From: Candidatus Flavonifractor merdavium
Lineage (GTDB): Bacteria > Bacillota > Clostridia > Oscillospirales > Oscillospiraceae
Length of the DNA stretch: 64,000 nt
Direction of reading: 5' to 3'
NCBI GenBank assembly: GCA_019119335.1
Contig: DWXF01000030.1
Coordinates: 16,148 to 80,147, forward strand
Shown here piece after piece: positions 52,510 through 60,931 of this stretch. Numbering within the stretch: the stretch's first letter is position 1; the number at the start of each line of letters is the position of its first letter. The notes under the pieces are model-generated. The model saw only the letters and a program-made list of their open reading frames with translations. It had not been told where the DNA came from and did not search any database. Made by a program: the position numbers and the translations under genes.

Positions 52510-53013
52510 TTGGGAAATAATGTGACCCTGATCGGCATGCCCGGCTCGGGTAAGAGCACCGTAGGGGTGCTGCTGGCCAAGACCCTGGGCTATCAGTTTA
52601 TCGACACCGACCTGGTGCTCCAGCGGCGGGAGGGCGCCCTGCTGCAGGACATTCTGGACCAGCGGGGGGTGGAGGCCTTTCTGGACGCGGAGGAGGCGGC
52701 GGTCAAAGCTTTGGAGTGCACCCGGGCGGTGATCGCGCCCGGCGGCAGCGTGGTGTGCCGCCCCGGCGGCATGGCCCGTCTGCAGGAGCTGGGAGAGGTG
52801 GTCTACCTCCACGTGCCCCTGGCCGAGCTGGAGCGGCGGGTGAACAACATCACCACCCGGGGCATCGCCATGGCCCCCGGTCAGACTCTGGCCGACGTAT
52901 TTGCCCAGCGGGAGCCCCTGTACCGCCGGTATGCCGGTGTGACGGTGGAGGTCCGGCCCGGAGCTGGGCTGGAGGAGACGGTGGCGGCGGTGCTGGCCGC
53001 TTGTAATTTCTGA
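52510..53013 (+). CDS. Shikimate-kinase-like P-loop kinase with altered substrate site
   Basis: A 167-residue AroK/GntK-fold kinase. Walker A is 'GMPGSGKST' and the DxD-type 'IDTDLVLQRREG' binds Mg and substrate in AroK. However, the shikimate-binding Arg in the 'eaFReaE' motif is Leu ('EAFLDAEEAA') and the GGG substrate loop is 'PGGSVV'. The lid Arg region 'REPLYRRYA' is kept. The enzyme may still be a small-molecule kinase, but shikimate as substrate is doubtful. No aro genes are nearby. TTG start with GAGGAG upstream. Confidence 0.8.
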   Translation: MGNNVTLIGMPGSGKSTVGVLLAKTLGYQFIDTDLVLQRREGALLQDILDQRGVEAFLDAEEAAVKALECTRAVIAPGGSVVCRPGGMARLQELGEVVYLHVPLAELERRVNNITTRGIAMAPGQTLADVFAQREPLYRRYAGVTVEVRPGAGLEETVAAVLAACNF

Positions 53014-53028
53014 AATCTGTGGTATACT
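53001..53028 (+). promoter_or_regulatory. Promoter of the DEAD-box helicase gene
   Basis: TTGTAA, 16-bp spacer, TATACT; overlaps the 3' end of the kinase gene and precedes a ~140-nt leader. Confidence 0.55.
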
Positions 53029-53048
53029 AGGCATTGATTGTATGAAAC

Positions 53049-53095
53049 CGCGCACCCTGCCCGCCGGGTTTCCCGGCGGGCTTCGTCGCGTTTTT
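53049..53095 (+). terminator. Terminator-like hairpin in the helicase leader (candidate attenuator)
   Basis: GCCCGCCGGG, TTT loop, CCCGGCGGGC (53059-53081) inside an outer CGCG/CGCG pair, followed by TTTTT. It lies between promoter and start codon. Confidence 0.5.
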
Positions 53096-53174
53096 CCTCC
53101 TGCCACCGCGCGGCAGGTAATTTTTCTATTTGCCCCCGGCGCGGAAGGGGCAGAGCACGAAAGGAACGAACCGC

Positions 53175-54935
53175 ATGACATTCCAGGAACTGGGCCTGAG
53201 CGCCCCCATTCTCCGGGCGCTGGCCGAACAGGGGTATGAGCGCCCCTCCCCCATTCAGGAAAAGGCCATCCCCCCCGCTCTGGCAGGCCGGGACGTGCTG
53301 GGCTGCGCCCAGACCGGCACCGGCAAGACCTGCGCCTTTGCCGCTCCCATCCTCCAGCGGCTGGAGGCCGCCCCCCAGAAGGGCCGGCCCATCCGGGCCC
53401 TGATCCTCACCCCCACCCGGGAGCTGGCCCTCCAGATCCAGGAGAGCTTTGTGGCCTACGGCAGGCATCTCCCCCTCCGCTCCGCCGTGATCTTCGGCGG
53501 CGTGGGCCAGAATCCCCAGGTGGAGCAGCTGAAAAAGGGGGTGGACGTGCTGGTGGCCACCCCCGGCCGGCTGGGGGATCTGTACAACCAGAAGTTTGTG
53601 GACCTGTCCCGGCTGGAGATTTTCGTGCTGGACGAGGCTGACCGCATGCTGGACATGGGCTTCATCCACGACGTGCGCCGGATCCTGGGCTGGCTGCCCA
53701 GGAAAAAGCAGACCCTCTTCTTCTCCGCCACCATGCCCCCGGAGGTGCGCAGCCTGGTGGACTCCCTGCTGGTGGACCCGGTGAAGGTGGCGGTGGACCC
53801 GGTGTCCTCCCCGGTGGAGGTGATTGACCAGAAGCTCTACTACGTGGACCGGGGGAACAAGACCAAGCTGCTGGCCCAGCTGGTGGGGGAGGCCGGGGTG
53901 AAAAACGCCCTGGTGTTCACCCGCACCAAGCACGGGGCCAACAAGGTGGCCGGGGATCTGACCAAGGCGGGCATCTCCGCCGCCGCCATCCACGGCAACA
54001 AGAGCCAGACCGCCCGGCAGCAGGCTTTGGCCGACTTCAAGAGCGGGGCGGTGAAGGTGCTGGTGGCCACCGACATCGCCGCCCGGGGCCTGGATATCGA
54101 GGAGCTCTCCCACGTGTTCAACTACAATCTGCCCGATGTGCCCGAGACCTACGTCCACCGCATCGGCCGCACCGGCCGGGCGGGCCGGGGGGGCACCGCG
54201 GTGTCCTTCTGCGACATCAACGAGCAGGACGAGCTGAAGGCCATCCAGAAGCTGCTGGGGAAGTCCATTCCGGTGGTGGAGGACCACCCCTGGCCCATGC
54301 AGGTGCTGGAGCCCGCCCCCAAGGACAAGAAGGGCCGGACGGTGAATCCGGAGGACGCGGAGGCCCGTGCCGCCGCCAAGGAGCGCCGCCGCCAGCGGGA
54401 TGCGGCCAACAAGGCCGCCGCCGCGGAGAAAAAGGCCCAGGCCGCCCGGAAGGCGGAGGTTCCCGCCGCTCCCCCGGCGGAATCTCAACCTAAGGAGCGA
54501 AAGCCCCGCCGGGGAGTGCGCAACAGCAAGACCCTGGAGCAGGCCCTCACCGCCACCGCGCCCGCCCGTCCCGCCGCCCCTGAGCCGGCCTTTGCCGATT
54601 TTCGCAAGCCCGACCCGCTGGCCAGCGACGTGATCATGGACGCCACCGCCCGGCTGCTGGCTCCCCGGCGGCCGGCCCCCCGCCCGGCGGCAGAGCCCCC
54701 GGTCCAGGAGGAGCACAAGAAGCGGCAGCGGAAGAAGAAGAAACCCGCCGCCCAGCCCGCCCCCGCGCCCACGCCCGCTCCCGCTCCGGCGCCCAAGGCC
54801 GCCGGGCGGAAGAAAAACCGGCGGGGCGGCCGGGACCGGGGCCGTCCGGTGGAGCCCACCCTGCGCCGCAGCGGGCAGAAGGACTCCACCGAGCAGCCCA
54901 GCCTGATGAAGCCCTACTATCTCAGCGACGACTGA
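53175..54935 (+). CDS. DEAD-box RNA helicase with long basic C-terminal tail
   Basis: A 586-residue ATP-dependent RNA helicase of the CsdA/RhlE group. The Q motif is '[14 protein letters not shown]', motif I '[10 protein letters not shown]', II 'VLDEADRML', III 'FFSATMP', V '[12 protein letters not shown]' and VI '[13 protein letters not shown]'. Residues ~390-586 are a low-complexity Lys/Arg/Pro/Ala-rich tail that probably gives RNA or ribosome contact. The ATG at 53175 with AAGGAAC is used. It is followed 25 bp later by the GHKL gene. Confidence 0.92.
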   Translation: MTFQELGLSAPILRALAEQGYERPSPIQEKAIPPALAGRDVLGCAQTGTGKTCAFAAPILQRLEAAPQKGRPIRALILTPTRELALQIQESFVAYGRHLPLRSAVIFGGVGQNPQVEQLKKGVDVLVATPGRLGDLYNQKFVDLSRLEIFVLDEADRMLDMGFIHDVRRILGWLPRKKQTLFFSATMPPEVRSLVDSLLVDPVKVAVDPVSSPVEVIDQKLYYVDRGNKTKLLAQLVGEAGVKNALVFTRTKHGANKVAGDLTKAGISAAAIHGNKSQTARQQALADFKSGAVKVLVATDIAARGLDIEELSHVFNYNLPDVPETYVHRIGRTGRAGRGGTAVSFCDINEQDELKAIQKLLGKSIPVVEDHPWPMQVLEPAPKDKKGRTVNPEDAEARAAAKERRRQRDAANKAAAAEKKAQAARKAEVPAAPPAESQPKERKPRRGVRNSKTLEQALTATAPARPAAPEPAFADFRKPDPLASDVIMDATARLLAPRRPAPRPAAEPPVQEEHKKRQRKKKKPAAQPAPAPTPAPAPAPKAAGRKKNRRGGRDRGRPVEPTLRRSGQKDSTEQPSLMKPYYLSDD

Positions 54936-54960
54936 GGCCTTTGAACGAAAGGGAGGATCC

Positions 54961-56229
54961 ATGCCGGATATACTCTCATTTGTTGTGCATTTCTGCTGTG
55001 ACCTGATGCTGCTCAACTCGGTCTACCGGATGCTGGGCCTGTTCTGCGACCGGAGCAAGGTGGACCGGCGGGTGGAATATCTGGTCTACGGCCTGATCTG
55101 GCTGCTCTCAAGCCTCAGCAATATCCTGCTGGGGATTCCCATGGTCAATATTCTGACCACCCTGGCCGCCCTGCTGGCCCTCTCCTTTTTCCTCTATCCG
55201 GGCTGGAGCTTCTATAAGCTGGCCTGCACCCTGGGGGTGAGCGCCCTGCTCATGCTCAGCGAGACCGCTGTCTACGGGCTGCTGCTTCTCTGCCGGATGC
55301 CGAAGGAGGAGATTATCCTTCTGGGCACCCCCATGTCCCGTCTGCTGATCTTTTTCCTGTCCCTGGCCGTGGAGCGCAAATGGAGGGCCAGGGGCATTCC
55401 CCAGGCCTCCCGTCTGTACTGGATCAGCGTTGTGGCCATTCCCGGCGGCACCATCGGGGTCATGCTGCTGCTGAGCAAATGGACGGCCGGCGTGGACGGC
55501 TCGGTATTCCTGTCGGTGGCCTCTATCCTGCTGCTGGTGGATCTGCTGGTCTTTTATGTGCTGGACCGGATGGAGGCGTACAGCGCCGCCTACTACCAGC
55601 AGGAGCTGCTGGCCGAGCAGAACCGGGCCTATCAGGCGGAATGGGCCCTGCTGGGCCAGCGGGAGCGCCGGATGGGGGAGCTGCGGCAGGATATGAAAGA
55701 CCGCCTGACCATGCTGCGCACCTGCGCCGCCCAGGGCCGGACGGCGGAGCTGGAGGGGTATCTGAACGCCTTTTCCCAGCAGCTGTCCAGTCCCGGCCTT
55801 GTCCACACCGGCAACCCGGACATTGACAGCATCCTCAACTACAAGCTGGACCAGGCCCGCCGGGCCGGAGCCCGGCTGGAGGTGGAGGTCAGACTGCCGG
55901 AGGGGCTGAAGGCGGAGCTGTTCGACCTGAACGTGATTTTGGGCAACCTGATGGACAACGCGGTGGAGGCCCTGGACCGGTGTGAGGACAAATTCCTCTC
56001 TCTTACCCTGCGGGCCGACCGGGGCCTGCTGTTTCTGCGGGTGGTCAACTCCTACGACGGCCTGGTCCTCACCGACGGGGCGGGCTACCGCTCCCGGAAG
56101 GAGAGCGGAGACCACGGCCTGGGGCTGGGCATTGTGCAGAGAATGGTGGATAAGTACCACGGTCAAATGCGCATTCACAGCGCCGGGGCGCTGTTTACCG
56201 TGGAAATACTCCTCTATCTGGAGGAATAA
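54961..56229 (+). CDS. GHKL-type sensor protein lacking the phospho-acceptor histidine
   Basis: A 422-residue membrane protein like AgrC/ComD-type histidine kinases. Six to seven hydrophobic helices occupy residues ~1-205. A dimerisation helix and a C-terminal ATPase follow, with N box 'NLMDNAVEALDRC' and G box 'DHGLGLGIVQRMV'. The expected 'LRHDxKNHL' H-box is 'LRQDMKDRLTML', so the phosphorylated His is Gln. No response regulator gene adjoins. It may act as an ATP-binding pseudokinase or signal by conformation. GGAGG precedes the ATG. Confidence 0.82.
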   Translation: MPDILSFVVHFCCDLMLLNSVYRMLGLFCDRSKVDRRVEYLVYGLIWLLSSLSNILLGIPMVNILTTLAALLALSFFLYPGWSFYKLACTLGVSALLMLSETAVYGLLLLCRMPKEEIILLGTPMSRLLIFFLSLAVERKWRARGIPQASRLYWISVVAIPGGTIGVMLLLSKWTAGVDGSVFLSVASILLLVDLLVFYVLDRMEAYSAAYYQQELLAEQNRAYQAEWALLGQRERRMGELRQDMKDRLTMLRTCAAQGRTAELEGYLNAFSQQLSSPGLVHTGNPDIDSILNYKLDQARRAGARLEVEVRLPEGLKAELFDLNVILGNLMDNAVEALDRCEDKFLSLTLRADRGLLFLRVVNSYDGLVLTDGAGYRSRKESGDHGLGLGIVQRMVDKYHGQMRIHSAGALFTVEILLYLEE

Positions 56230-56233
56230 GTGG

Positions 56234-56271
56234 AAAAGTCCCGCTCCGTGTGCCGCGGAGCGGGACTTTTT
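56234..56271 (+). terminator. Terminator after the GHKL gene
   Basis: AAAGTCCCGCTCCG / CGGAGCGGGACTTT with T5. It separates the gene from the lexA operon. Confidence 0.85.
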
Positions 56272-56281
56272 GTGGAAACTT

Positions 56282-56321
56282 AGAACAAATGTTTGCGCAT
56301 TGGGGCGGGATATGGTATACT
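56282..56321 (+). promoter_or_regulatory. LexA box overlapping the lexA promoter
   Basis: AGAACAAATGTTTG matches 13 of 14 positions of the Gram-positive SOS box CGAACRNRYGTTYG. It overlaps the -35 (TTGCGC 56293); the -10 is TATACT at 56316 with a 17-bp spacer. Confidence 0.85.
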
Positions 56322-56355
56322 CAGGCTGGATGATTACAACAAAGGAGGGTCTGCC

Positions 56356-56967
56356 ATGAAGGCGCTTACCCCCAAGCAACAGCAGATCTATGACTATATC
56401 GTCTCCTTCTCCCAGGAGCATGGGTATCCCCCCTCGGTCCGGGAGATCGGGGAGCACGTGGGGCTGAAGTCCCCCTCCACCGTCCACTTTCATCTGAAGG
56501 GGCTGGAGACCGCGGGGCTGATCACCAAGGCTGAGGGCAAGACCCGGGCCATTACGGTGAGCGCCGTTCACGGCGCCCCCGACCAGCCGGAGCCGCCCCG
56601 GGACAAGATCCCGGTGGTGGGCAAGGTGGCCGCCGGCGCTCCCATCCTGGCCCAGGAGTGCATTGAGGACTACCTGACCTTCGAAACCGGCGGCCGGGAG
56701 GGGGAGTACTTTGCCCTGGAGGTGCGGGGGGAATCCATGAAGTACGCCGGTATCCTGCCCGGGGACCTGGTGGTGGTCCACCAGCAGCCCGACGCCCACA
56801 GCGGGGAGATCGTGGTGGCTCTCTTTGAGGACGAGGCCACGGTAAAGACTCTCCGCCGGAAGGACGGCCACACCTGGCTCATGCCGGAAAACCCGGACTA
56901 TGAGCCCATCGACGGGGACGGCTGCACCATTCTGGGCAAGGTCACCGCCGTGGTGCGGAGGTACTGA
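56356..56967 (+). CDS. lexA: SOS repressor LexA
   Basis: A 203-residue LexA. The N-terminal winged helix 'YPPSVREIGEHVGLKSPSTV' binds SOS boxes. The self-cleavage site 'VAAGAP' (Ala-Gly) is at ~85-90, and the catalytic Ser and Lys are in 'VRGESMKYAGI' and 'EATVKTL'. It cleaves itself when stimulated by RecA filaments. The ATG at 56356 with AAAGGAGGG is used. It leads an operon with ogt and xth behind a LexA box. Confidence 0.96.
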   Translation: MKALTPKQQQIYDYIVSFSQEHGYPPSVREIGEHVGLKSPSTVHFHLKGLETAGLITKAEGKTRAITVSAVHGAPDQPEPPRDKIPVVGKVAAGAPILAQECIEDYLTFETGGREGEYFALEVRGESMKYAGILPGDLVVVHQQPDAHSGEIVVALFEDEATVKTLRRKDGHTWLMPENPDYEPIDGDGCTILGKVTAVVRRY

Positions 56968-56969
56968 CC

Positions 56970-57428
56970 ATGGACCGGCTCCTGTTTGACACGCCGGCGG
57001 GGCCCATGGCCCTGGAGTGTGCGGGGGAATGCCTCACCGCCCTGTACCTCCCCTGCCGGCCTGTGGAGGCGGCGGGGAGAGAGACGCCGCTGCTGGCCCG
57101 GGGCCGGGCCCAGCTGCTGGAGTATTTCCAGGGAAAGCGGCGGGTGTTTGACCTGCCCCTGGCCCCACAGGGCACCTCCTTCCAGCGGCGGGTGTGGAGC
57201 GCCCTGGCGGAGATCCCCTACGGGACGGTGATCAGCTACAAGGAACTGGCCCGGCGGGTGGATCGGCCCCGGGGCACTCAGGCGGTGGGTCAGGCCAACG
57301 CCAGGAACCCCCTGCCCATTTTCCTGCCCTGCCACCGGGTGGTGGGGGCGGACGGCTCTCTCACCGGCTACGCCGGGGGGCTGGAGCTGAAACAATTTTT
57401 ATTGGAACTGGAGAGAAACAACCCATGA
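56970..57428 (+). CDS. ogt: Methylated-DNA-protein-cysteine methyltransferase
   Basis: A 152-residue Ogt-type suicide enzyme that removes alkyl groups from O6-guanine. The acceptor Cys is in 'PIFLPCHRVVGADGSLTGYA' (core 'PCHRVVGADG'), and the DNA-binding helix-turn-helix is 'IPYGTVISYKELARRV'. It starts 2 bp after lexA and its stop overlaps the xth start, so it is probably SOS-induced in this organism. Confidence 0.94.
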   Translation: MDRLLFDTPAGPMALECAGECLTALYLPCRPVEAAGRETPLLARGRAQLLEYFQGKRRVFDLPLAPQGTSFQRRVWSALAEIPYGTVISYKELARRVDRPRGTQAVGQANARNPLPIFLPCHRVVGADGSLTGYAGGLELKQFLLELERNNP

Positions 57429-58177
57429 AACTGGTGACCTGGAACGTCAACGGCCTGCGGGCCTGTCTGAACAAGGGCTTTCTGGACTTTTTCCACAGTG
57501 TGGACGCCGATGTGGTGTGCCTGCAGGAGACCAAGCTCCAGCCCCACCAGATCGAGCTGGAGCTGCCCGGCTATGAGCTCTATTGGAACAGCGCCGAGAA
57601 GAAAGGCTATTCGGGCACGGCGGTGTTCACCCGCATCAAACCCCTGAGTGTGACCTGCGGCATCGGCATCCCGGAGCACGACACCGAGGGCCGGGTGATC
57701 ACCGTGGAGTATGAGGACTTTTACCTGGTGTGCTGCTATACCCCCAACGCCCAGAACGAGCTGGCCCGCATCGACTACCGGATGAAATGGGAGGACGATT
57801 TCCGCGCCTATCTCATGGCGCTGGATGGGAAAAAGCCGGTGGTGCTGTGCGGGGACCTGAACGTGGCCCATGAGGAGATCGACCTGAAAAACCCCAAGAG
57901 CAACCGGGGCAACGCCGGCTTCTCTGACCAGGAGCGGGGCAAGATGACCGAGCTGCTGTCCAGCGGCTTTGCCGACAGCTTCCGCTCCCTCTACCCCGAC
58001 AAGGAGGGGGCCTATACCTGGTGGAGCTACCGGTTCAACGCCCGGAAGAACAACGCCGGGTGGCGCATCGACTACTTTATTCTGTCCGACCGGCTGCTGC
58101 CCCGGGTGGAGGACCAGGTGATCCGGTCCGACGTCACCGGCAGCGACCACTGCCCGGTGGAGCTGATTCTGAAGTAA
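57425..58177 (+). CDS. xth: Exodeoxyribonuclease III / AP endonuclease
   Basis: A 250-residue ExoIII-family enzyme that nicks at abasic sites. Active-site motifs are 'WNVNGLRACL', 'LQETKLQP', 'CGDLNVAHEEIDL' and 'SDHCPV'. ATG at 57425 overlaps the ogt stop (ATGA). The operon lexA-ogt-xth couples SOS control to base-damage repair. A bidirectional terminator follows. Confidence 0.95.
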   Translation: MKLVTWNVNGLRACLNKGFLDFFHSVDADVVCLQETKLQPHQIELELPGYELYWNSAEKKGYSGTAVFTRIKPLSVTCGIGIPEHDTEGRVITVEYEDFYLVCCYTPNAQNELARIDYRMKWEDDFRAYLMALDGKKPVVLCGDLNVAHEEIDLKNPKSNRGNAGFSDQERGKMTELLSSGFADSFRSLYPDKEGAYTWWSYRFNARKNNAGWRIDYFILSDRLLPRVEDQVIRSDVTGSDHCPVELILK

Positions 58178-58180
58178 GGA

Positions 58181-58221
58181 AAAACGGGGCCCGCGGAACA
58201 CATCCGCGGGCCCCCGTTTTC
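58181..58221. terminator. Bidirectional terminator between xth and spoIIP
   Basis: AAAACGGGG(C)CCGCGGA / TCCGCGGGCCCCCGTTTT, with A4 and T4 flanks; convergent genes. Confidence 0.8.
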
Positions 58222-59380
58222 ATCCCTCCAGCCCCAGCAGCACCTGTCCGGCGGCCCGGGCGAAGAGCCGGGCTCCCGCCAGGGCCTCCTGGAGGGTGTT
58301 GCCGTGGGTGCCCACCTCCACCAGCAGGGAGCCGGAGCACAGCTGCTGGTTATACCGGGAAGAGCGCATGGTCATAGGCCGGGCCAGGGTAGGATACAGG
58401 GTGTTCATGCCGTTCTGGATCTTGCAGGCCAGAGTGAGATTCTCCATCCAGTTGGGGTGCTCGCCTCCCTCGCTGGACCCCAGCACCAGCATCACCTGGG
58501 CGGTGGAGGTGCCGTCCACGGTGGTCACCGCCTTGTACACCGTGCCGTCCTCCCCGATGAGGGCGTCCCGGTGAACGTCCAGCACGATGCGGATGGTGGG
58601 GTACTGCTCCAGATAGGCCTTGACCGCCTGGGCCGAGCGGTCATAGGCCCCGTTGTACTGGGGGTAGTCGTACAGCGTGGTGTCGTGGACCACCCCCAGG
58701 CCCATCTCGGTAAAGACCTTCTCCATCTCGGTCCCCACCCGCACCATGTTGTAGTTGGTGTCCAGGGTGCGGGTGTTGTTGTCCGAGGGGGTGTACACGT
58801 CGGCGCCGTCGGGGGTGTAGGCCTCCGAGCCGTGGGTGTGGACAATGAGGATCTGGGGTCCCTCCTCCGGCAGGGTGATGGGCACCGTGGCGGCGGCCGC
58901 CGCCGCCAGATCCACGTCCAGGCTGGTGCGGTTGTAGAGGTACAGGCCCCCCGCCACGTCGTACCCCTCCGGGCTGGTGGGGAGCAGGGTTTGGGCCACA
59001 ATGTCCGACGGGGCGGCGGTGGTCTCCGGCAGGGCGGCGATGTCGTCCAGGTCCCGGGCGGGCTGCCCGGCGGGCAGATCCAGGACCTCCTCCTCCTGGC
59101 CGGTCTCCCCCGCTCCCCCTCCGTTGGCCAGCAGCAGCGGGGACTGCCCCACCGCCAGCCGCCCCCAGCCGTCCAGAGCGGCCAGGGGCCCCTCCTCCGA
59201 CGGAAGGCCCAGCTCGGCCTGCAGGGCCGCCGTCACGAACCGGGGGTTCTCCCCCAGCTCCCGCAGGGCGGAGGCCGCCCCCGCCCCGGTACACAGCGGG
59301 AGCACCCACACCGCCAGAGTGGCCAGAAACAGAGCCGCCGCCCGGCGCAGCAGCCGTCCCCATTGAATCTTTTGCCGCAT
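58220..59380 (-). CDS. spoIIP: Stage II sporulation protein P
   Basis: A 386-residue SpoIIP. The N-terminal transmembrane anchor is 'AAALFLATLAVWVLPLCTGA', followed by a ~140-residue low-complexity linker. The catalytic amidase/endopeptidase domain starts near 'ILIVHTHGSEAYTP' and ends with 'LLVEVGTHGNTLQEAL'. With SpoIID and SpoIIM it degrades septal peptidoglycan during engulfment. It is usually next to gpr; here the two are 31 kb apart. Start ATG 59380 with AAAGGATG. Confidence 0.93.
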   Translation of the reverse strand: MRQKIQWGRLLRRAAALFLATLAVWVLPLCTGAGAASALRELGENPRFVTAALQAELGLPSEEGPLAALDGWGRLAVGQSPLLLANGGGAGETGQEEEVLDLPAGQPARDLDDIAALPETTAAPSDIVAQTLLPTSPEGYDVAGGLYLYNRTSLDVDLAAAAAATVPITLPEEGPQILIVHTHGSEAYTPDGADVYTPSDNNTRTLDTNYNMVRVGTEMEKVFTEMGLGVVHDTTLYDYPQYNGAYDRSAQAVKAYLEQYPTIRIVLDVHRDALIGEDGTVYKAVTTVDGTSTAQVMLVLGSSEGGEHPNWMENLTLACKIQNGMNTLYPTLARPMTMRSSRYNQQLCSGSLLVEVGTHGNTLQEALAGARLFARAAGQVLLGLEG

Positions 59381-59466
59381 AACACATCATCCTTTGTAGT
59401 TTGATAGTCATATGTATGCGGCGGGGGCGGCGGATATGAGCCTGTCCCCCGGTTGGAAGGAAAAAC

Positions 59467-59479
59467 TTTGACCATCAAA
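59467..59479. promoter_or_regulatory. Palindrome in front of marR (candidate MarR operator)
   Basis: TTTGACCATCAAA: 5-bp arms, 3-bp centre. It lies 5 bp upstream of the -35 box. TAGTTTGAT at 59398 and ATCAAACTA at 59474 are an additional inverted pair across the divergent gap. Confidence 0.5.
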
Positions 59480-59484
59480 CTATC

Positions 59485-59512
59485 TTGACATTTTATGCGG
59501 CGGGAGTATAAT
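59485..59512 (+). promoter_or_regulatory. marR-degV promoter
   Basis: TTGACA, 16-bp spacer, TATAAT, 30 bp before the GTG start. Confidence 0.7.
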
Positions 59513-59541
59513 GCTTAACAGCAATTCAAGGAGGGAGCGCC

Positions 59542-60018
59542 GTGGAACAGGGCAGAGAGACGCTGAACCTGTTTTTGACCGACTTGTTCGACCGCTTCCA
59601 GCGGGCGGAGGCGGCCTTTTTCCATGGGGCCGACCTGTCGCCCCAGGAGGCCCGGCTGCTGGAGACCGTCTGCCAGGCGGTGGACGGGGGGCTGGATAAC
59701 CGCTCCACCGCCATCGCGGCCGCCCGGCGGGTGACGGCGGGGACGCTGACCTCGGCGGCCAAGCTGCTGGAGAAAAAGGGATACCTGACCCGCCGCCGGG
59801 ACGAGCGGGACCGGCGGGTGGTGCGGCTGCAGCCCACCGAGCTGGGCCGGAAGGCCAGCGAGGGCTACGCCGCCTTTCGCAGAACTCTGATGGAAAACGC
59901 CCTGTCCTGCCTGACGGAGGACGAGGCGGCCGCCCTGACCCAGGCGGCGGATAAGCTGGCCCAGGTCATGGGCCGCGGCCCGGTCCGGGAGAAAAGTCAA
60001 ATGGAGGGATATGTATGA
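59542..60018 (+). CDS. MarR-family transcriptional regulator
   Basis: A 158-residue winged-helix regulator. The DNA-recognition region is 'AAARRVTAGTLTSAAKLLEK' and the wing is 'RRRDERDRRVVRLQPTELG' (core 'DERDRRVVRL'). MarR proteins respond to small ligands; FabT-like members respond to acyl chains. Linked by a 4-bp overlap (ATGA) to a DegV gene for a fatty-acid-binding protein, so lipid sensing is a plausible role, but it is inferred. GTG start with AAGGAGGG. Confidence 0.85.
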   Translation: MEQGRETLNLFLTDLFDRFQRAEAAFFHGADLSPQEARLLETVCQAVDGGLDNRSTAIAAARRVTAGTLTSAAKLLEKKGYLTRRRDERDRRVVRLQPTELGRKASEGYAAFRRTLMENALSCLTEDEAAALTQAADKLAQVMGRGPVREKSQMEGYV

Positions 60019-60884
60019 GCGCCATTGCCATTGCCACCGACAGCAACAGCGGCATCACCCAGGCCCAGGCCAGGGAGCTGGGCATCTATGTGCTGCCCAT
60101 GCCGTTTTACATCAATGACGAGCTGTTTCTGGAGGATATCACCCTGAGCCAGGAGCAGTTTTATCAGCGTCTGGCGGAGGACGCCGACGTAAAGACCACC
60201 CAGCCCGCCCCCGGCGACGTCATCGAGCTGTGGGAGCAGATGCTAAAGGACCACGACCAGGTGGTGTACATCCCCATGTCCAGCGGCCTGAGTTCCTCCT
60301 GGGAGACGGCGGAGATGCTGTCCCAGGACTACGAGGGCAAGGTGTTCGTGGTGAACAACCAGCGCATCTCGGTGACCCAGCGGCAGTCGGTGCTGGACGC
60401 CAAGGCTCTGGCCCAGGCCGGGGTGGGGGCGGCGGAGATCAAGCGCCGCCTGGAGGAGACCAAGTTCGAGTCGGACATCTACATCACGGTGGACACCCTG
60501 AAATACCTGAAAAAGGGCGGCCGCTGCACCCCGGCGGCGGCGGCCATCGGCACGGTGCTGGGCCTGAAGCCGGTGCTGCGCATCCAGGGGGAGAAGCTGG
60601 ATTCCTTTGCTAAGGCCAGAGGCTGGAAGGCGGCCAAAAAGACCATGCTGGACGCCATCCACAAGACTATGGACACCCAGTTTGCCGGTCTGTCCGGCCC
60701 GGAGGAGCTCCACATCGCCGCCGCCTTCACCGGCAAGCGGGAGGACGCCCGGGAGTGGCTGGGGGAACTGGCAGAGGAATTCCCCGGCTACCCCATCCAT
60801 GCCGACCCCCTCTCCCTGTCGGTGGCCTGCCACATCGGCCCCGGCGCCCTGGCGGTGACCGTCACCAAGGCCCTGAAGCCCTGA
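60015..60884 (+). CDS. DegV family (fatty-acid-binding, FakB-like) protein
   Basis: A 289-residue DegV protein. Family signatures are 'ATDSNSGITQAQARELGI' (phosphate-binding TDS), 'MPFYINDELFLED', 'TTQPAPGDVIELW' (KTTQP), 'IPMSSGLSSSW' and 'LKYLKKGGRC'. FakB relatives hold a fatty acid for phosphorylation by FakA; the FakA gene is not in the window. It follows marR with overlapping start, and a strong terminator at 60890-60931 follows. Confidence 0.93.
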   Translation: MSAIAIATDSNSGITQAQARELGIYVLPMPFYINDELFLEDITLSQEQFYQRLAEDADVKTTQPAPGDVIELWEQMLKDHDQVVYIPMSSGLSSSWETAEMLSQDYEGKVFVVNNQRISVTQRQSVLDAKALAQAGVGAAEIKRRLEETKFESDIYITVDTLKYLKKGGRCTPAAAAIGTVLGLKPVLRIQGEKLDSFAKARGWKAAKKTMLDAIHKTMDTQFAGLSGPEELHIAAAFTGKREDAREWLGELAEEFPGYPIHADPLSLSVACHIGPGALAVTVTKALKP

Positions 60885-60889
60885 ACACA

Positions 60890-60931
60890 GAAAAAACCTG
60901 TCTGCCGTGTCAGCGGCAGACAGGTTTTTTA
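60890..60931. terminator. Bidirectional terminator between degV and asrC
   Basis: AAAACCTGTCTGCC, 6-nt loop, GGCAGACAGGTTTT flanked by A6 and T6. Confidence 0.9.
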
